A program made the position numbers and the translations under genes. Of a stretch of DNA of 64,000 nt, positions 48,115-60,112 are shown piece by piece (position 1 is the stretch's first letter; each line of letters starts with the position of its first letter). Below the pieces are notes generated by a model that saw only the letters and a program-made list of their open reading frames with translations, was not told the origin of the DNA and ran no database searches. This DNA is from Trichosphaerium sp. ATCC 40318 (taxonomy: Eukaryota; Discosea; Flabellinia; Trichosidae), in the NCBI GenBank assembly GCA_038496445.1, contig JALMLS010000015.1, positions 186,001 to 250,000 on the forward strand, read 5' to 3'.

Positions 48115-48630
48115 TCAGCTCCTCGATGATGAGCTTTTTCGCTTAGGCCATACAGAATGGATCAACTCCTGCTCCCATTTAGCCAGCTCTCTACTGCCAT
48201 TATTTAATGGGCCATTTCTATTGCATGAGTTCGAGTTATACCCAAAAGCGTTGTCAGACTTTATAGACCACCCACTAACGTGAAGTACTTCAGTTTTCGG
48301 GTTTATTATCTTTTCTTTTATGCATTTGCCTAAGAGGTTCTGGTGTGCTACAACACGTCCGACACGCGGGCAGTACTTACCCTTGCACGCGATAACAATA
48401 GTCTTTTTGCGTTCGTATACAATCAATCCGCAATACCCATCTTCGCATTTAGGTGGAACAGGGGATGGTATTCGTTCAAGGGTTTGAACAGCAAGACTTT
48501 TTTTATCTGATTTCAATGAAGTGATGAGCAAGGCGGTGATTGGGTTTTTATCAATCTCCACTTTTGTTTTTTCCCTCTTTTTTGTTTTTCTGCCGAGGTC
48601 TTTTTGAAGTTCGCTTTTACTTTTGCCCAT
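48115..48630 (-). CDS. Unrecognised protein, 'GWSI' family, copy 2
   Basis: Single exon, 171 residues, ATG 48630 (MGKSKSELQKDLGRKTKKRE). Conserved core: GYCGLIVY then TIVIACKG, GRVVAHQNLLGKCIKEKI, VLHVSGWSIKSDNAFGYNS, NGSRELAKWEQELIHSVW. Same order as in the gene at 6621. Basic Lys-rich N-terminus and KRKSSSSRS end suggest nucleic-acid or organelle contact. No family recognised. An F-box/LRR pseudogene lies 700 bp to the right. Confidence 0.6.
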   Translation of the reverse strand: MGKSKSELQKDLGRKTKKREKTKVEIDKNPITALLITSLKSDKKSLAVQTLERIPSPVPPKCEDGYCGLIVYERKKTIVIACKGKYCPRVGRVVAHQNLLGKCIKEKIINPKTEVLHVSGWSIKSDNAFGYNSNSCNRNGPLNNGSRELAKWEQELIHSVWPKRKSSSSRS

Positions 48631-49327
48631 TGTAAGTAGTTTGTTTTTAGTTAGTTGTTGTTATTGTTGTGTTAGATGTTAGATAATGTTCTTGAGCTAA
48701 TGCAAAGATGTTGTGAATATTCTTCAAACTCAGAAGAAATTCACGTGAACTGGATAAATCACGTGAACATTGCACATGACCTATGTCGTCAACACAAATT
48801 TCTCCAATATACATCCACGTGATGCACGTAAAATATTACTGCTATTGGAGGTATTACAATCGAAATTATGAACAGTTTGACGCTACAATACTCCATTTTT
48901 TTTTTATTCACATGAAAGCTCAGGTGATAGCGTCATGCGCCCGCAATTCCACTAGACCCAGTATTGATTGTATGTTATTTCTAGGGCTGTTCATTGCTAG
49001 GATCATTATCCGTTTTGTGTACTGTAATTAATACGTATGGCGTCATCGAAGATCCAAAATGTAACATAAACTATAGCTTGCACAATTAACAGCTTTTTGC
49101 AAAACAAGGGTTGAATCTTCTAGTCTCCCATTCTTCATCTTAGCCATTTAGTAACGACGGTATCAATTGAATCATCTTCGGCGTAATAATTTGTGCTGAT
49201 AAGAAACAGTCTTTTTATTGGTACCCACAATGTATTTTATATTAATAGCCACGTGAGCGAATGTTCAAAATTTGTACGGAACATCTGACAACATGTGAAA
49301 GTAAGTACAATTTACACTGGCTGTTAA
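48631..49327. promoter_or_regulatory. Intergenic region with three CACGTG boxes
   Basis: Three CACGTG palindromes within 80 bp: 48742-48747, 48760-48765 and 48816-48821, each in an A/T context (TTCACGTGAA, ATCACGTGAA, CCACGTGATG). This could be the promoter of the GWSI gene starting at 48630. A plus-strand open frame starting at 48783 is not convincing. Another CACGTG lies near 49251. Confidence 0.35.
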
Positions 49328-50644
49328 TTAGAGGTGTGGAATGCCTCTACTATGTTGTCCTAGAGAATAATGTATAAATTCATCAAAGTAATCAACACGA
49401 CGTGCACGCAGCTGGCACCTGGTTTCTATGCAGAAAGGAGTACTAAATCTACTTTTTTCAATGGCATAAACCCCTGCAAGTGATTTGACACCTTCATCTG
49501 TCACTGATGTGCCACCAATGTGAATAGTATGAACGCCTGCAAGTTCTTTTACTCCTTCGTCTGTAACTGAAGTATCTTTAAGGAAACTGTATGAGCCCTT
49601 TTCAATGCTTTGACTCCTTCATCTATGACTGCAGCTCCGTTAAGATAAATAGTATGAACTCCTGCAAGTGGCTTTAAACCTTCATCAGTAACTCTAGTGT
49701 CAGTAAGGTTAATTGTATGAACACCTTTCAATGACTTGATGCCTTCATCGGTAATGTGTTCACAATCAAACAGGTCAATAGTGTGAACGCCTGCAAGTGC
49801 TTTGAGTCCAATATCTGTCACAAAAGTGGAAGTAAGATCAATTTTATGTACACCATTCAATGCCTTGATACCTTCATCTGTGATTGAATCACAACAATAG
49901 AGGCAAATAGAATGTACTCACGCAAGTGCCTTCAGATCATGATCATTGATAACTCCTTTTTTAACTTTTTTCAACTTTGGGTTTGCTTTGAACGATGAAT
50001 CAAGGTATCTACAGCCAGATATCAAAGAATTTACAGTATTATTTTCAACATTCATAACAATGACACTGTTGTTCATGATGCCGTTGTACTGTCTGATCTT
50101 TAAAATATCTGGAATATCATATATGAACACTCTTTGATACCCAACAATGTCATGGATAATATCAGCCATCAAACGACATGATTGAGCAACAGCAAATCTT
50201 GATTTCGCTTCTGTATGACTTAGAATTGTGGATATTACTTCTGGTGTGAAATTGGTAATGCTAACTTTGTGTGGACTTGTTTCTCTTCTACATAATTGTT
50301 TTATTAGCATACAAGAAGAATGAATTCATAGTTAGTAGAACTTACCGTCTTGTTTGTTTGTAATTTGGTATTGGCATGTCCTTCGATTGTGCCATGAGCT
50401 TATCTTTTTGCACATCAAAGGTTGGAGAATGTAATGGCTGTTTTGTTGTGTTGCTATCAGTATCGGTGTTGTTAATGTATTCGTCTAGTTGTTTTAAAAG
50501 ACTCAAGTTTGCATTGTTTAAGATACTTTCAAGTTGTTTTACGAATATTTCACGATGTTTTGCAACAATTTTACTGAATTTCTCTGTATGCTTCTGGCAA
50601 TAGTATGTGATAGCTTGCTCAACTGAAGCACCTGGTAAGTTCAT
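49328..50644 (-). pseudogene. F-box/LRR gene with nonsense and frame-shift changes
   Basis: Two-exon relative of the gene at 5245. Exon 1 (50644-50342) starts MNLPGASVEQAITYYCQKHT with a helical, Gln/Asn-rich region not seen in the intact copy. A GTAAGT intron leads in frame (QTRR-RETSPHKV) to an F-box-like part (ITNFTPEVISTILSHTE, then VAQSCRLMADIIHDIV). Then LRR units: ALNGVHKIDLTSTFVTDIG, ALAGVHTIDLFDCEHITDEG and others. GGA (Gly of LAG-VH) is TGA at about 49918, and one base is missing near 49577; frame then returns as VTDEGVKELAGVHTI. Only these two defects interrupt it, so decay is recent, or the TGA is tolerated. C-terminal end IPHL at 49328. Confidence 0.72.
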
Positions 50645-50761
50645 TACTTTGGTACTGCTTTGATTAGATTAATACAAATAAAGAAATCTTGCGTGCTGAG
50701 GCTTAACTAAACGATTAAGCAAGGGATTACTAGGTGTCACTTTACTTTTAACTCAACAAGA

Positions 50762-51190
50762 TTACAAGCAACGCTTTTTGCAGCCACACTTCATTCTTCT
50801 CTGAGTGACTGTAACAAAATGGTCGCACAATGTAGCCTTGTCGAGATCTATCCATGTGAGTTTGTCTTCTTTGGGTGATTCAACCAAGCCTCACATTTTT
50901 CTTTCGCCCAGAAGAAATTTCAGGCACGAACAACGTCGTTTGTCGCTGTCAGTAATTTGGTAGAACATGGTTACTTGGTTGGAACGCACAATAGCAAGTA
51001 GTGACTCTTTCTTCAAGTATGGACTCGCATTGACTGTGTGAGTTCTTTTTTTGGGGTTGTTGTTACTGTTATTTAGTACAACCGCGCTAGCTTGCGTTGT
51101 GATGGAAAAGCAAGCTAATGAGCGATAGCGTAAGCTGTTTAGTGTCGGGTGTATGTTGACATTTTTCCGCCAGGTCAAAGCAGCACGCTA
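50762..51190 (-). CDS. Small Cys-containing protein, unknown, 5' end uncertain
   Basis: Minus-strand open frame from an acceptor at about 51190 (TAG|CGTGCTGCT) through NNSNNNPKKRTHTVN, SPYLKKESLLAIVRSNQVT and MFYQITDSDKRRC. An in-frame TGA after ERKM is removed if a 46-nt intron (GTTCGT...TGTGAG, near 50893-50939) is spliced, giving KRRC-LVESPKEDKLTWIDLDK, ATLCDHFVTVTQRRMKCGCK, KRCL, stop at 50762. The N-terminal exon was not found; ATG at MFYQ gives only 55 residues. The Cys cluster CGCKKRC suggests metal binding. Family unknown. Overlap with the promoter of the TBC gene is expected. Confidence 0.4.
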
Positions 51191-51278
51191 CGCATGTAAG
51201 GTTATTATAGAATGTTGTTTGGAGATAAAACAGATTGTAAAGAAACGCTCGTTGCCAGACGCAATAATAATACATAAT

Positions 51279-54068
51279 GACGACAGCAGTGTATTCTCAA
51301 AGGAATTTAGGGCCTCAGCAGCAAGGTAAGTGCATTACTACCACTTTTTACTAAAGGCCTCACCACCCAACGTAGAGCGGCCGTGAATACGCTAAAACTA
51401 AGTAATTACATTGATTCTGTCGTTACGGACAATTCGCATAACTACTTCACTCAAAGTGTACTTCAGTCCGTTTTCGACCTTAAAAAAGCGATAAAAAGCT
51501 ATATAGAAGAAGCTAGAACGAGTTATGTTAACCGTGGAGGTATAGCGCCATTATCAAGCAAAATAGCTCATATCGCTGCAAAGTACGCTTCATCGCCGTC
51601 CAATTTTTGTAGAAATCAACTTGCTTTCCAAAACAAAAAGTTGTCACGTGGTTAAACAAAAGATTTTAGTTTACGATCTATTATTGCCGCAACAAGCTCA
51701 TGGCATTCTACGGATATTATTGATCCACCTCCTCAAAACACATTGTCAAGTGTACCAGAATATATGGCCCCTCAAAGTACACTGTCGGTTCACCATAGTC
51801 CACGAAGTGTTGTCGAAAATAAGAATGCACCATCAACTGCGCCTGAAAATAAGCTTCCTCTGTTATCTCTTAGCAGTGCTCCAATACCAACGATATCTAT
51901 TGATGAACCTGGTTCTCCGCCTGTTGTATCCCCGCTAGTAAGAAGAAAACCATCACTAGGTGATTCAGGAAGAAGTATTTCTTCTAGGCAGTTGCCTAGA
52001 AAAAAAATTACACAAAAACATGTTAAACGAAGCGTTTCTTCTAATTGTATTGCTGATATGTTATCTGATGATACGGCAATATCTACAAGAAAGCGTCCAA
52101 TGGCCATGAGATTTACAAGGGCACCACTAGGCACGTTTTTTCCTCGAGTAACGGCCTGTCCTTGGAAGAACTTGAAATATCTGATTGTTTTTTAGGCGTT
52201 GTTTATAAATCCAAGAAGGATGTTTATAAACCTGATAGTCTTGTTGACCCACTTGGATTTATAATTCCAAACGAAGATGAAGTATTGTTTGGAGAGTTTT
52301 TAGCATGCTACGCTGTTAGTAATCACACAAGGAGTAAAGTGTGGGACACAAAAATGGTATGTACTTTCTATTTCCTGTTTTTTTCTTAATGATATATTTC
52401 TAAGTAAGTGTACCATAATGCTAATAATTTTATTGAAGGAAACTCTAAGATTATTTGATGACCAGTACGTTGAGAAGTTATCTTCAAAAATGAGAACTCA
52501 AAGGTGCTACTCCTTTCGCTTTTGCATTGAAACAAACATCAATCTCACATTTTTTTCTTTCTTTAGAGGAAGTATTAATATGCCTTGGATAATGACAAAA
52601 GAGAGCGAAATTAGACAAATGATACATAGAGGTATACCCCACCATTTAAGACGAAAGGTATAACACATTGTTTATGAATACAGTTGAGAAAGAAATCTTA
52701 GTTGTTTTTTTCTCCTATTTGGATTTGTTTTTGGTCTTTTCTCGGTTTAATCTGTTGTAGGTGTGGCCTATGATTAGTGGATGTAATCAATACAAATTTA
52801 AGTATCCTTCTGGGTATTATGATGCTTTACCTAAGTGTGACAGTCCGTGGCTTGTAGACATTGATAAAGATGTCATTAGAACTTTTACTCAAAATGTAAA
52901 ATTCCCAACTGAGCATAGAAAAAAGCTGCGAAAAGTACTTATAGCATTATCTCTTCATAACAAACTTATTGGTACGAATATGTTGGGAATAGTTTGTTTA
53001 CATTAGTTATTACAGTAAAAATGAGGTTAGTCCATAACATGACACTTTAGGATACTGTCAAGGCATCAATAATATATGTGGAATGCTGCTTTTAGTTCTT
53101 GAAGAAGAGGAGACTTTTTGGATGCTTTGTACTATCCTTGAGACTCTTGTACCGCCTAATTATCACTCTGAGGTATGTATAGATTATTTTAGTGTGAGGC
53201 TAATAGTTGGAGTAGACTTTACGTGCTTGTCAGTGTGATCAAGAAGTTTTGAGCTGTTTAGCTAAAGATAAGATTCCAAATATTTGGCATCATATGCAAC
53301 GATTGCAGGTTTCCTTTGCTATGATAAGTACTGGTTGGTTCTTACAGATATTTTCAGCTACTCTACCATCGGAGGTATGAATGATACTTTCTTTTCTTGC
53401 TCCTTGTTTATTAGGACGATTTTTCTTTGTTTGCCGTTCTTATATTTTTCGTACTTATTTGTTAATTTTTTGTTTGAATAGACACTGTTGAGGGTTTGGG
53501 ATACGTTCTTCTTAGAAGGATCAAAAGTATTATTTAGGACTACAATTGCATTGATAAAAATGCATGAATCTGCTATTCTTGCTACAAGAGATGCTTCTAG
53601 CCTTCTCCTGGAGCTACAAAATTGTGCAAAAAGGGTACGAGATTTTTCAAAAAACAAATACTCTCACAGCAAATCAAACAATCAACAAAATTGTTTTATC
53701 ATCAACACGTTAGTTTTTGTTCATCACGTGTTTTTGTTTGCTTATTAAAGAAGTACACCATGGCTTTTTTTTATTTACAATAACAGTGAAGGAATGATTC
53801 TATTTCAAGCCTCACAAGTCTGTCTCACATGAATCTCTTGCTTGCGCTATAACTTTTTTTGGTATTAACTCTAATGCTCTAGTGTTATAATGCTGATAAA
53901 CTGGCTACTATTTCATACCGCAATGTTGGTAGATTTCCAAACAGAAAGATCGATAGGCTCAGAAAACACTTTATGGCAAGTGCTGAAACTGAAGATATTG
54001 ACCGCAATATACGCCCATCTCCTCCTAGGATACGTCCAGGTGTTAGAACACGATCACTAACATTCTGA
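51279..54068 (+). CDS. TBC-domain Rab GTPase-activating protein
   Basis: Many-exon gene, ATG 51279 (MTTAVY...). The N-terminal 300 residues start with a helical region (NTLKLSNYIDSVVTDNSH), then a Ser/Pro/Thr-rich linker (SSAPIPTISIDEPGSPPV; VRRKPSLGDSGRSISSRQLP), probably phosphorylated. The TBC domain follows: IHRGIPHHLRRKVWPMISG (52610-52765: IPxxxR arginine finger), DIDKDVIRTF (IxxDxxRT motif), YCQGINNICGMLLLVLEEEE (53045-53105: glutamine finger YCQG), ILRVWDTFFLEGSKVLFR. Both catalytic fingers are present, so it should inactivate a Rab GTPase on membranes. Tail: basic, RNIRPSPPRIRPGVRTRSL. The exact exons near 53640-53885 are uncertain. Confidence 0.88.
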
Positions 54069-54580
54069 AAACAAACCAACGTTCAACAAAAGAAAAGAAA
54101 TAACAACTGTACATAAATTTTAAAGCCGTTAACAGAACTTGTTTAAAAGGATTGCCTTTGTAGTTTTATTACCTAGTACACATCTTGATGTAAGATTTTC
54201 TTAGTTGTTGGTTAGATGTAGAGCATTAAAACCAATGGCTTTGTGGTCCTTTACGCAAGTGCAATATTGTTCCTTGAAGGTGCACTAGTCTTGTAATTTC
54301 TCCCTGAAGGTATTGCAAAATGGCTAAATACAAATTCAATACATTAATATTACCAATGGTACCCCAAAGAACCCAATCTAGCCAGTAGTGCCAACCACAA
54401 GATTGAACTTTATTGATTGTATGAAGATAAGCACTTCATAATACTACTAAATGCACTAAAGATAAACTAAACATTGCACAACAGCTGTAACCAAATCAAT
54501 AGGTCAAATCTAACAACTTATTGTGCGTTTAACTTATTCAATTAGACTTTACAATAAATTGAGTTTTTTATTTGTTATGA
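54069..54580. other. Convergent intergenic region
   Basis: About 510 bases between the stops of the TBC and ARP genes. Nothing recognised. Confidence 0.5.
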
Positions 54581-55842
54581 TTAAAAACATTTTCTATGAA
54601 CAAGACTTGGACCATATTCATCATATTCTTCGTCAGACATAGCAGATTGTAAGTACAAATTGCTAAGACTTCCTAAAATAGATCCACCAACCCAAGCAGC
54701 AATACTTCTTTTAGGAGGTTGTATAGCCTTAACAGTAATAGTACTCGGAGCTATATTCATTAAATCATATTGTAAACGATCACCAAAACCAGGAATCATA
54801 GAGGAACCACCAGTAACAAGAACATTACGATAAAAAGTAGTACACAGTGACATGTCACATTTCCTAATTCCTTCCTGTATTATCTCAACTATTTTTCTTT
54901 TTTCTTCAACTCCTTCAATAAGACTAGGATTTAATAACACCTCAGGACAAGTATATTGTTCCTTAGATAAAACAAAGGAGTGTCCATTCATATCATATTT
55001 CAATTCTTTATCCAATTTCTTACTATAAAATGGAAGTCCTGGATCCATACAACAAACAGACTCTTTCATTGTATTATAGCTTTCAAAGGAAGGAGTGAAA
55101 GGCTTATCTGAGGATACTCTTTGTGGCTCTGGAGCTATTTTCATCAGATACTCTGTTACATCCTTACCTCCAACTTTTATGCAATATGATGCATGTTTTA
55201 GTACTTTATCTGCAAATATATATGTTATGTATGTAACATCGTAATTTGATTGAACTACACAACCCTCTGATCGTCCAGTTGCAAATAATGCAAGTACAGG
55301 ACGCGGCATGAGTAGTAAGTGGGGTGTTTTGTATTTTTCGAACATAATCTCTGTTGTCTTTTCTCTACAAGTTCATTTCATTAGCGGTTGATTGTTAAAA
55401 GGTTTGTTGCTACCTATTTTCGTTTGGGTTCATTGGCGCTTCTGTGAGAATAACTCCTGTCTCTTCAGGGGATGCACAAGCACCTTCATACATAGCATAA
55501 CGCCATATCTCATCGATAGCATCGAAATCGGTTATGTGGCCATGTTTTACTGGGTATTTCAACTCCAATATGTCTCGTAGCTTTTGGGCTTCGTTTCCAA
55601 CGTATGACCGCGGTTTTGCGTTCGTTTTACCTTGATCGGATTTCGCTTTACCCCAAACCGTTGGAAAAGTAGTAAATGGGTCATCAGAACCCGCAATACC
55701 CACTCTGCACGTCCTGGAGCCAGTATCAATTACAATGGGATCTAATTATGGGTCAACTCGACCATAAACCATCGCTCAGCGAATGGCGCTTGGTGCTAAA
55801 CAACTAAAACTAGTTTCTTCACGTACAATCGTCTTCAGACAT
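54581..55842 (-). CDS. Divergent actin-related protein
   Basis: Three-exon gene, about 370 residues like actin. A 16-nt first exon (MSEDD, 55842-55827) splices with GTACGT over about 85 nt to YPIVIDTGSRTCRVGIAGSD, SYVGNEAQKLRDILELKYPV, HGHITDFDAIDEIWRY, and LTEAPMNPNENRE; the last exon begins KTTEIMFEKYKTPHLLLMP. Then GRSEGCVVQSNYDVTYITY: the second phosphate loop (GDGV in actin) is replaced. In the first loop DNGSG is DTGSRT. LVTGGSSMIPGFGDRLQYDL and AAWVGGSILGSLSNL are kept, as is the end HRKCF. It is likely a cytoskeletal or chromatin-remodelling ARP with altered nucleotide binding. Which ARP class is unclear. Confidence 0.85.
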
Positions 55843-56148
55843 TTAGAAACTCGGTGCTTGTGATAGAAAACACAATCGTACTACACAAGACTCTTGTCAA
55901 GTGATAAGCAACGTATTGAGTGAAGGCGCGTTTAAGGCAGAAATAGATAAGGCAATGTTTCAAAGAGCAATAACAGGCTGTGCAGTGTCGTTTATTCGCT
56001 ACTCAATCTCTTCTACGCGAAAACCAAACGTTAAAGGTGCTTTTCATCACTACAAACTGTTACTAACAAAAACGACTAGTTTTTAGCTCCAAACGCATAC
56101 ACACAGTATTTAGTACCAATTTACGCGTCAGATTATCCAGTTGCGTAA
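55783..56148 (+). CDS. Small three-exon gene overlapping ARP 5' end, unknown
   Basis: Exons join in frame: ATG 55783 MALGAKQLKL, intron 55813-55846 (GTTTCT...TTTAG, 34 nt), then KLGACDRKHNRTTQDSCQVI, SNVLSEGAFKAEIDKAMFQR, AITGCAVSFIRYSISSTRKP, intron (GTGCTTTT...TTTTTAG), then APNAYTQYLVPIYASDYPVA and stop at 56148. About 90 residues. The ARP start exon on the other strand lies inside its first intron. No family recognised. Frame agreement over two introns is good evidence, but it is still only a model. Confidence 0.42.
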
Positions 56149-56284
56149 CAACATTATTTCTCCGCTATCGCGTTTAATTTCGCCCGGTCTGACAGCCATC
56201 GCGATAATAATACACCGCGTTTGACCAACAAACCATAACACAAAGCAAAACACTTACACTTTAATAGCCACAAATATAGCAGCG

Positions 56285-57596
56285 ATGGCGTCACAAGTAC
56301 CTATAATGACTTGGCAACAGCTAGAAAGCATGACAGACTACAGTATTGATTACGTGAACGGTCCTACAAACCCGCAGTCCAAGCTTCGTCTCTTTGGCAA
56401 ATCTGAGTCTGATGTTCGCGTCACACTATTCAGAGATCATCACGCTTGGTGTCCTTACTGCCAAAAGATTTGGTTGTGGCTAGAAGAGAAGAAAATCCCA
56501 TACAAAGTTGAAAAGGTCACAATGTTCTGCTACGGCGCAAAGGAGCCATGGTATAAGCGTAAAGTACCTTCTGGTATGCTTCCAGCAATAGAACTAGACG
56601 GTAGAATCATTACAGAGAGCGATGATATCATAGTCGCTTTAGAAAAAGTATACGGTCCTTTACAGAAGGGAATGCGTGATTCAAGAGTTGTTCCACTTCG
56701 ACAGCTCGAAAGACTCCTCTTCAGGGCTTGGTGCGCATGGCTATGTCGTCCTCTTCGATCAAAACGCGAAGAAGACGCTATGCGTGCTAAGTTTCAGCAA
56801 ATAATGTCAAAAGTTGAAGAAGCACTTGGACGCACAGAAGGTCCTTATTTTCTTGAAAAATTCGGAACAACTGATGTCATTTTTACTCCTTATGTTGAGA
56901 GGATGAATGCCAGTTTATATTACTACAAAGGATATAATATGCGTAAAGAGAATCCTAAGTTTGGTGAATGGATGGATGCTATGGAAACACGTGATACTTA
57001 TCGTGGTACTCAGAGTGATCTACATACACATGTTCATGATTTACCTCCTCAAATGGGTGGTTGTTGGGAGAGTGGTGCGCCAGAGATGCTTGAGTGTAAA
57101 GATAGAGTAAATAACGGACCTTGGGAAGGACTTCCTGATGTTGGTTTTCCTGAACCTAAAATGTCAAAGGAAGAAGCTCTTTATCGTGTTTGTAAGCATA
57201 GAGATAATGTTATCAAGACAAACCCTGCCGATAATACATTATTTGATACAGCGCTCAGATGCGCATTAACAAATATGATGACAGGGAAAGGTACAAACAA
57301 AGAAAATTTTGAGAAAAAAAAACCTTGATGTATTTTGAAGCAGTTTTGGTTGCTCAGTGTTTTGTTGTGGTTGTTTGTTAATGTTGTTTTTAGTTTGTAC
57401 ACCTCCAAGCGGATCAGATGTAGCATTGAGATACATGAGAGATCATATAAGTGTACCAAGAGATATGTCAGTATGGGCAGCACGTGTCTTACGAAAATCT
57501 CTTGAAAGTACAGCTGCTTTGGCTGGGGACGGGCAAAGTAAGCCGCTAACGAAGAATCATCGTCGTGACCAAGATCCTACACGTTTTGCTAATTAA
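56285..57596 (+). CDS. GST-like protein with CPYC motif and long C-terminal extension
   Basis: Start ATG 56285 ([16 protein letters not shown]). Glutathione-S-transferase N-terminal thioredoxin fold: [20 protein letters not shown] (glutaredoxin-type CPYC), [20 protein letters not shown] (cis-Pro and glutathione-binding ES). Helical GST C-terminal half: [17 protein letters not shown]. An extra 180 residues follow: [40 protein letters not shown], and after one intron (about 57291-57393) [40 protein letters not shown]. Similar tails occur in algal and stramenopile GST-like proteins. It probably acts in redox or detoxification; two active Cys suggest thiol transferase rather than transferase activity. 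End RFAN at 57596. Confidence 0.85.
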
Positions 57597-57845
57597 CAAT
57601 AACACTCATGCAAATGCGCTACACTCGCTGTAATTCCGATAAAAACTGTTTAATAAAATTCTGTTTGTTCTTTTCTAGTATGATTTGCCACAATCATTAG
57701 TTATAAAGAGATGGTTTCTGCAATGAAGCAAAACAAATACTTCTTTGAACCGATGGAATGCGAAAGACAACTCCGTAAAGAGCACATACTATCTTATAAA
57801 ATAATGCTGACAAGATGTGTCACGTGTTTATTATTATTTGTCTGT

Positions 57846-59427
<1,582 letters not shown>

Positions 59428-60112
59428 AGTAAATACTAACCAGCTTTTCCAAACCACGTACTTTGTTGATCAACCAGCTACTAAAAAGTTTTTCAGTTGA
59501 CTTTCCAAGACAATTCGTGTTTACCTCAATTCAACGTAACGCTTATGTCTTGGATAAGGGAATATAACGTAACTTCCTTATTACTCTTAACACTGTAACT
59601 GCAGGTATTGTTGCTGAGTTGTGCAACAAAAATTCAACACATTACTTATCACTTGACATGGGTAGTTTGTGAAATGGGTGTTTCTACGAACTGAAGGAGA
59701 TTGAGTTTTATTAGGATGTCTTGACATTGTAAGATTTACAACATTAATTGTCCGTAAAAAACATATCAGCTTTATATTTCTCTTTTAAGTGTAGACTGTG
59801 GCAAATACTTGAAGAGCAACTGTATGTATTTGCCTCAAAGAGCCTATATGGGTTTCTCAAGTACAATATCTAAGCAGTAATAAAGATACCTCCCAGCAAA
59901 ACAACGCCGACCTGCGTGTCAGGTATTAAGTCAGACTATGTGAACTATTTTACAATAGCGTGACACCAAATAACTAGAGTCTGTGTTCAAGTCACACTTC
60001 ATACTGTTTCCCTACCAATAGAGACTTGACAGTCTTCATAGATTTATCCTTTATCTTAATAAATACCCAAAATCACACGGCGCGTGGAACAAAACGTGAT
60101 ATTCTTATAACA
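59428..60112. other. Divergent intergenic region
   Basis: About 685 bases between the aminopeptidase start and the membrane-protein gene. Short frames only; nothing recognised. Confidence 0.45.

Noticed and set aside
48783-49031. Plus-strand ORF beginning MSSTQISPIYIH
   Set aside because: Overlaps the CACGTG cluster, hydrophobic and irregular, no homology or splice support.
59900-60000. tRNA-like TTCAAGT loop with short stem near 59985
   Set aside because: No acceptor stem, D-arm or anticodon arm could be folded around it.
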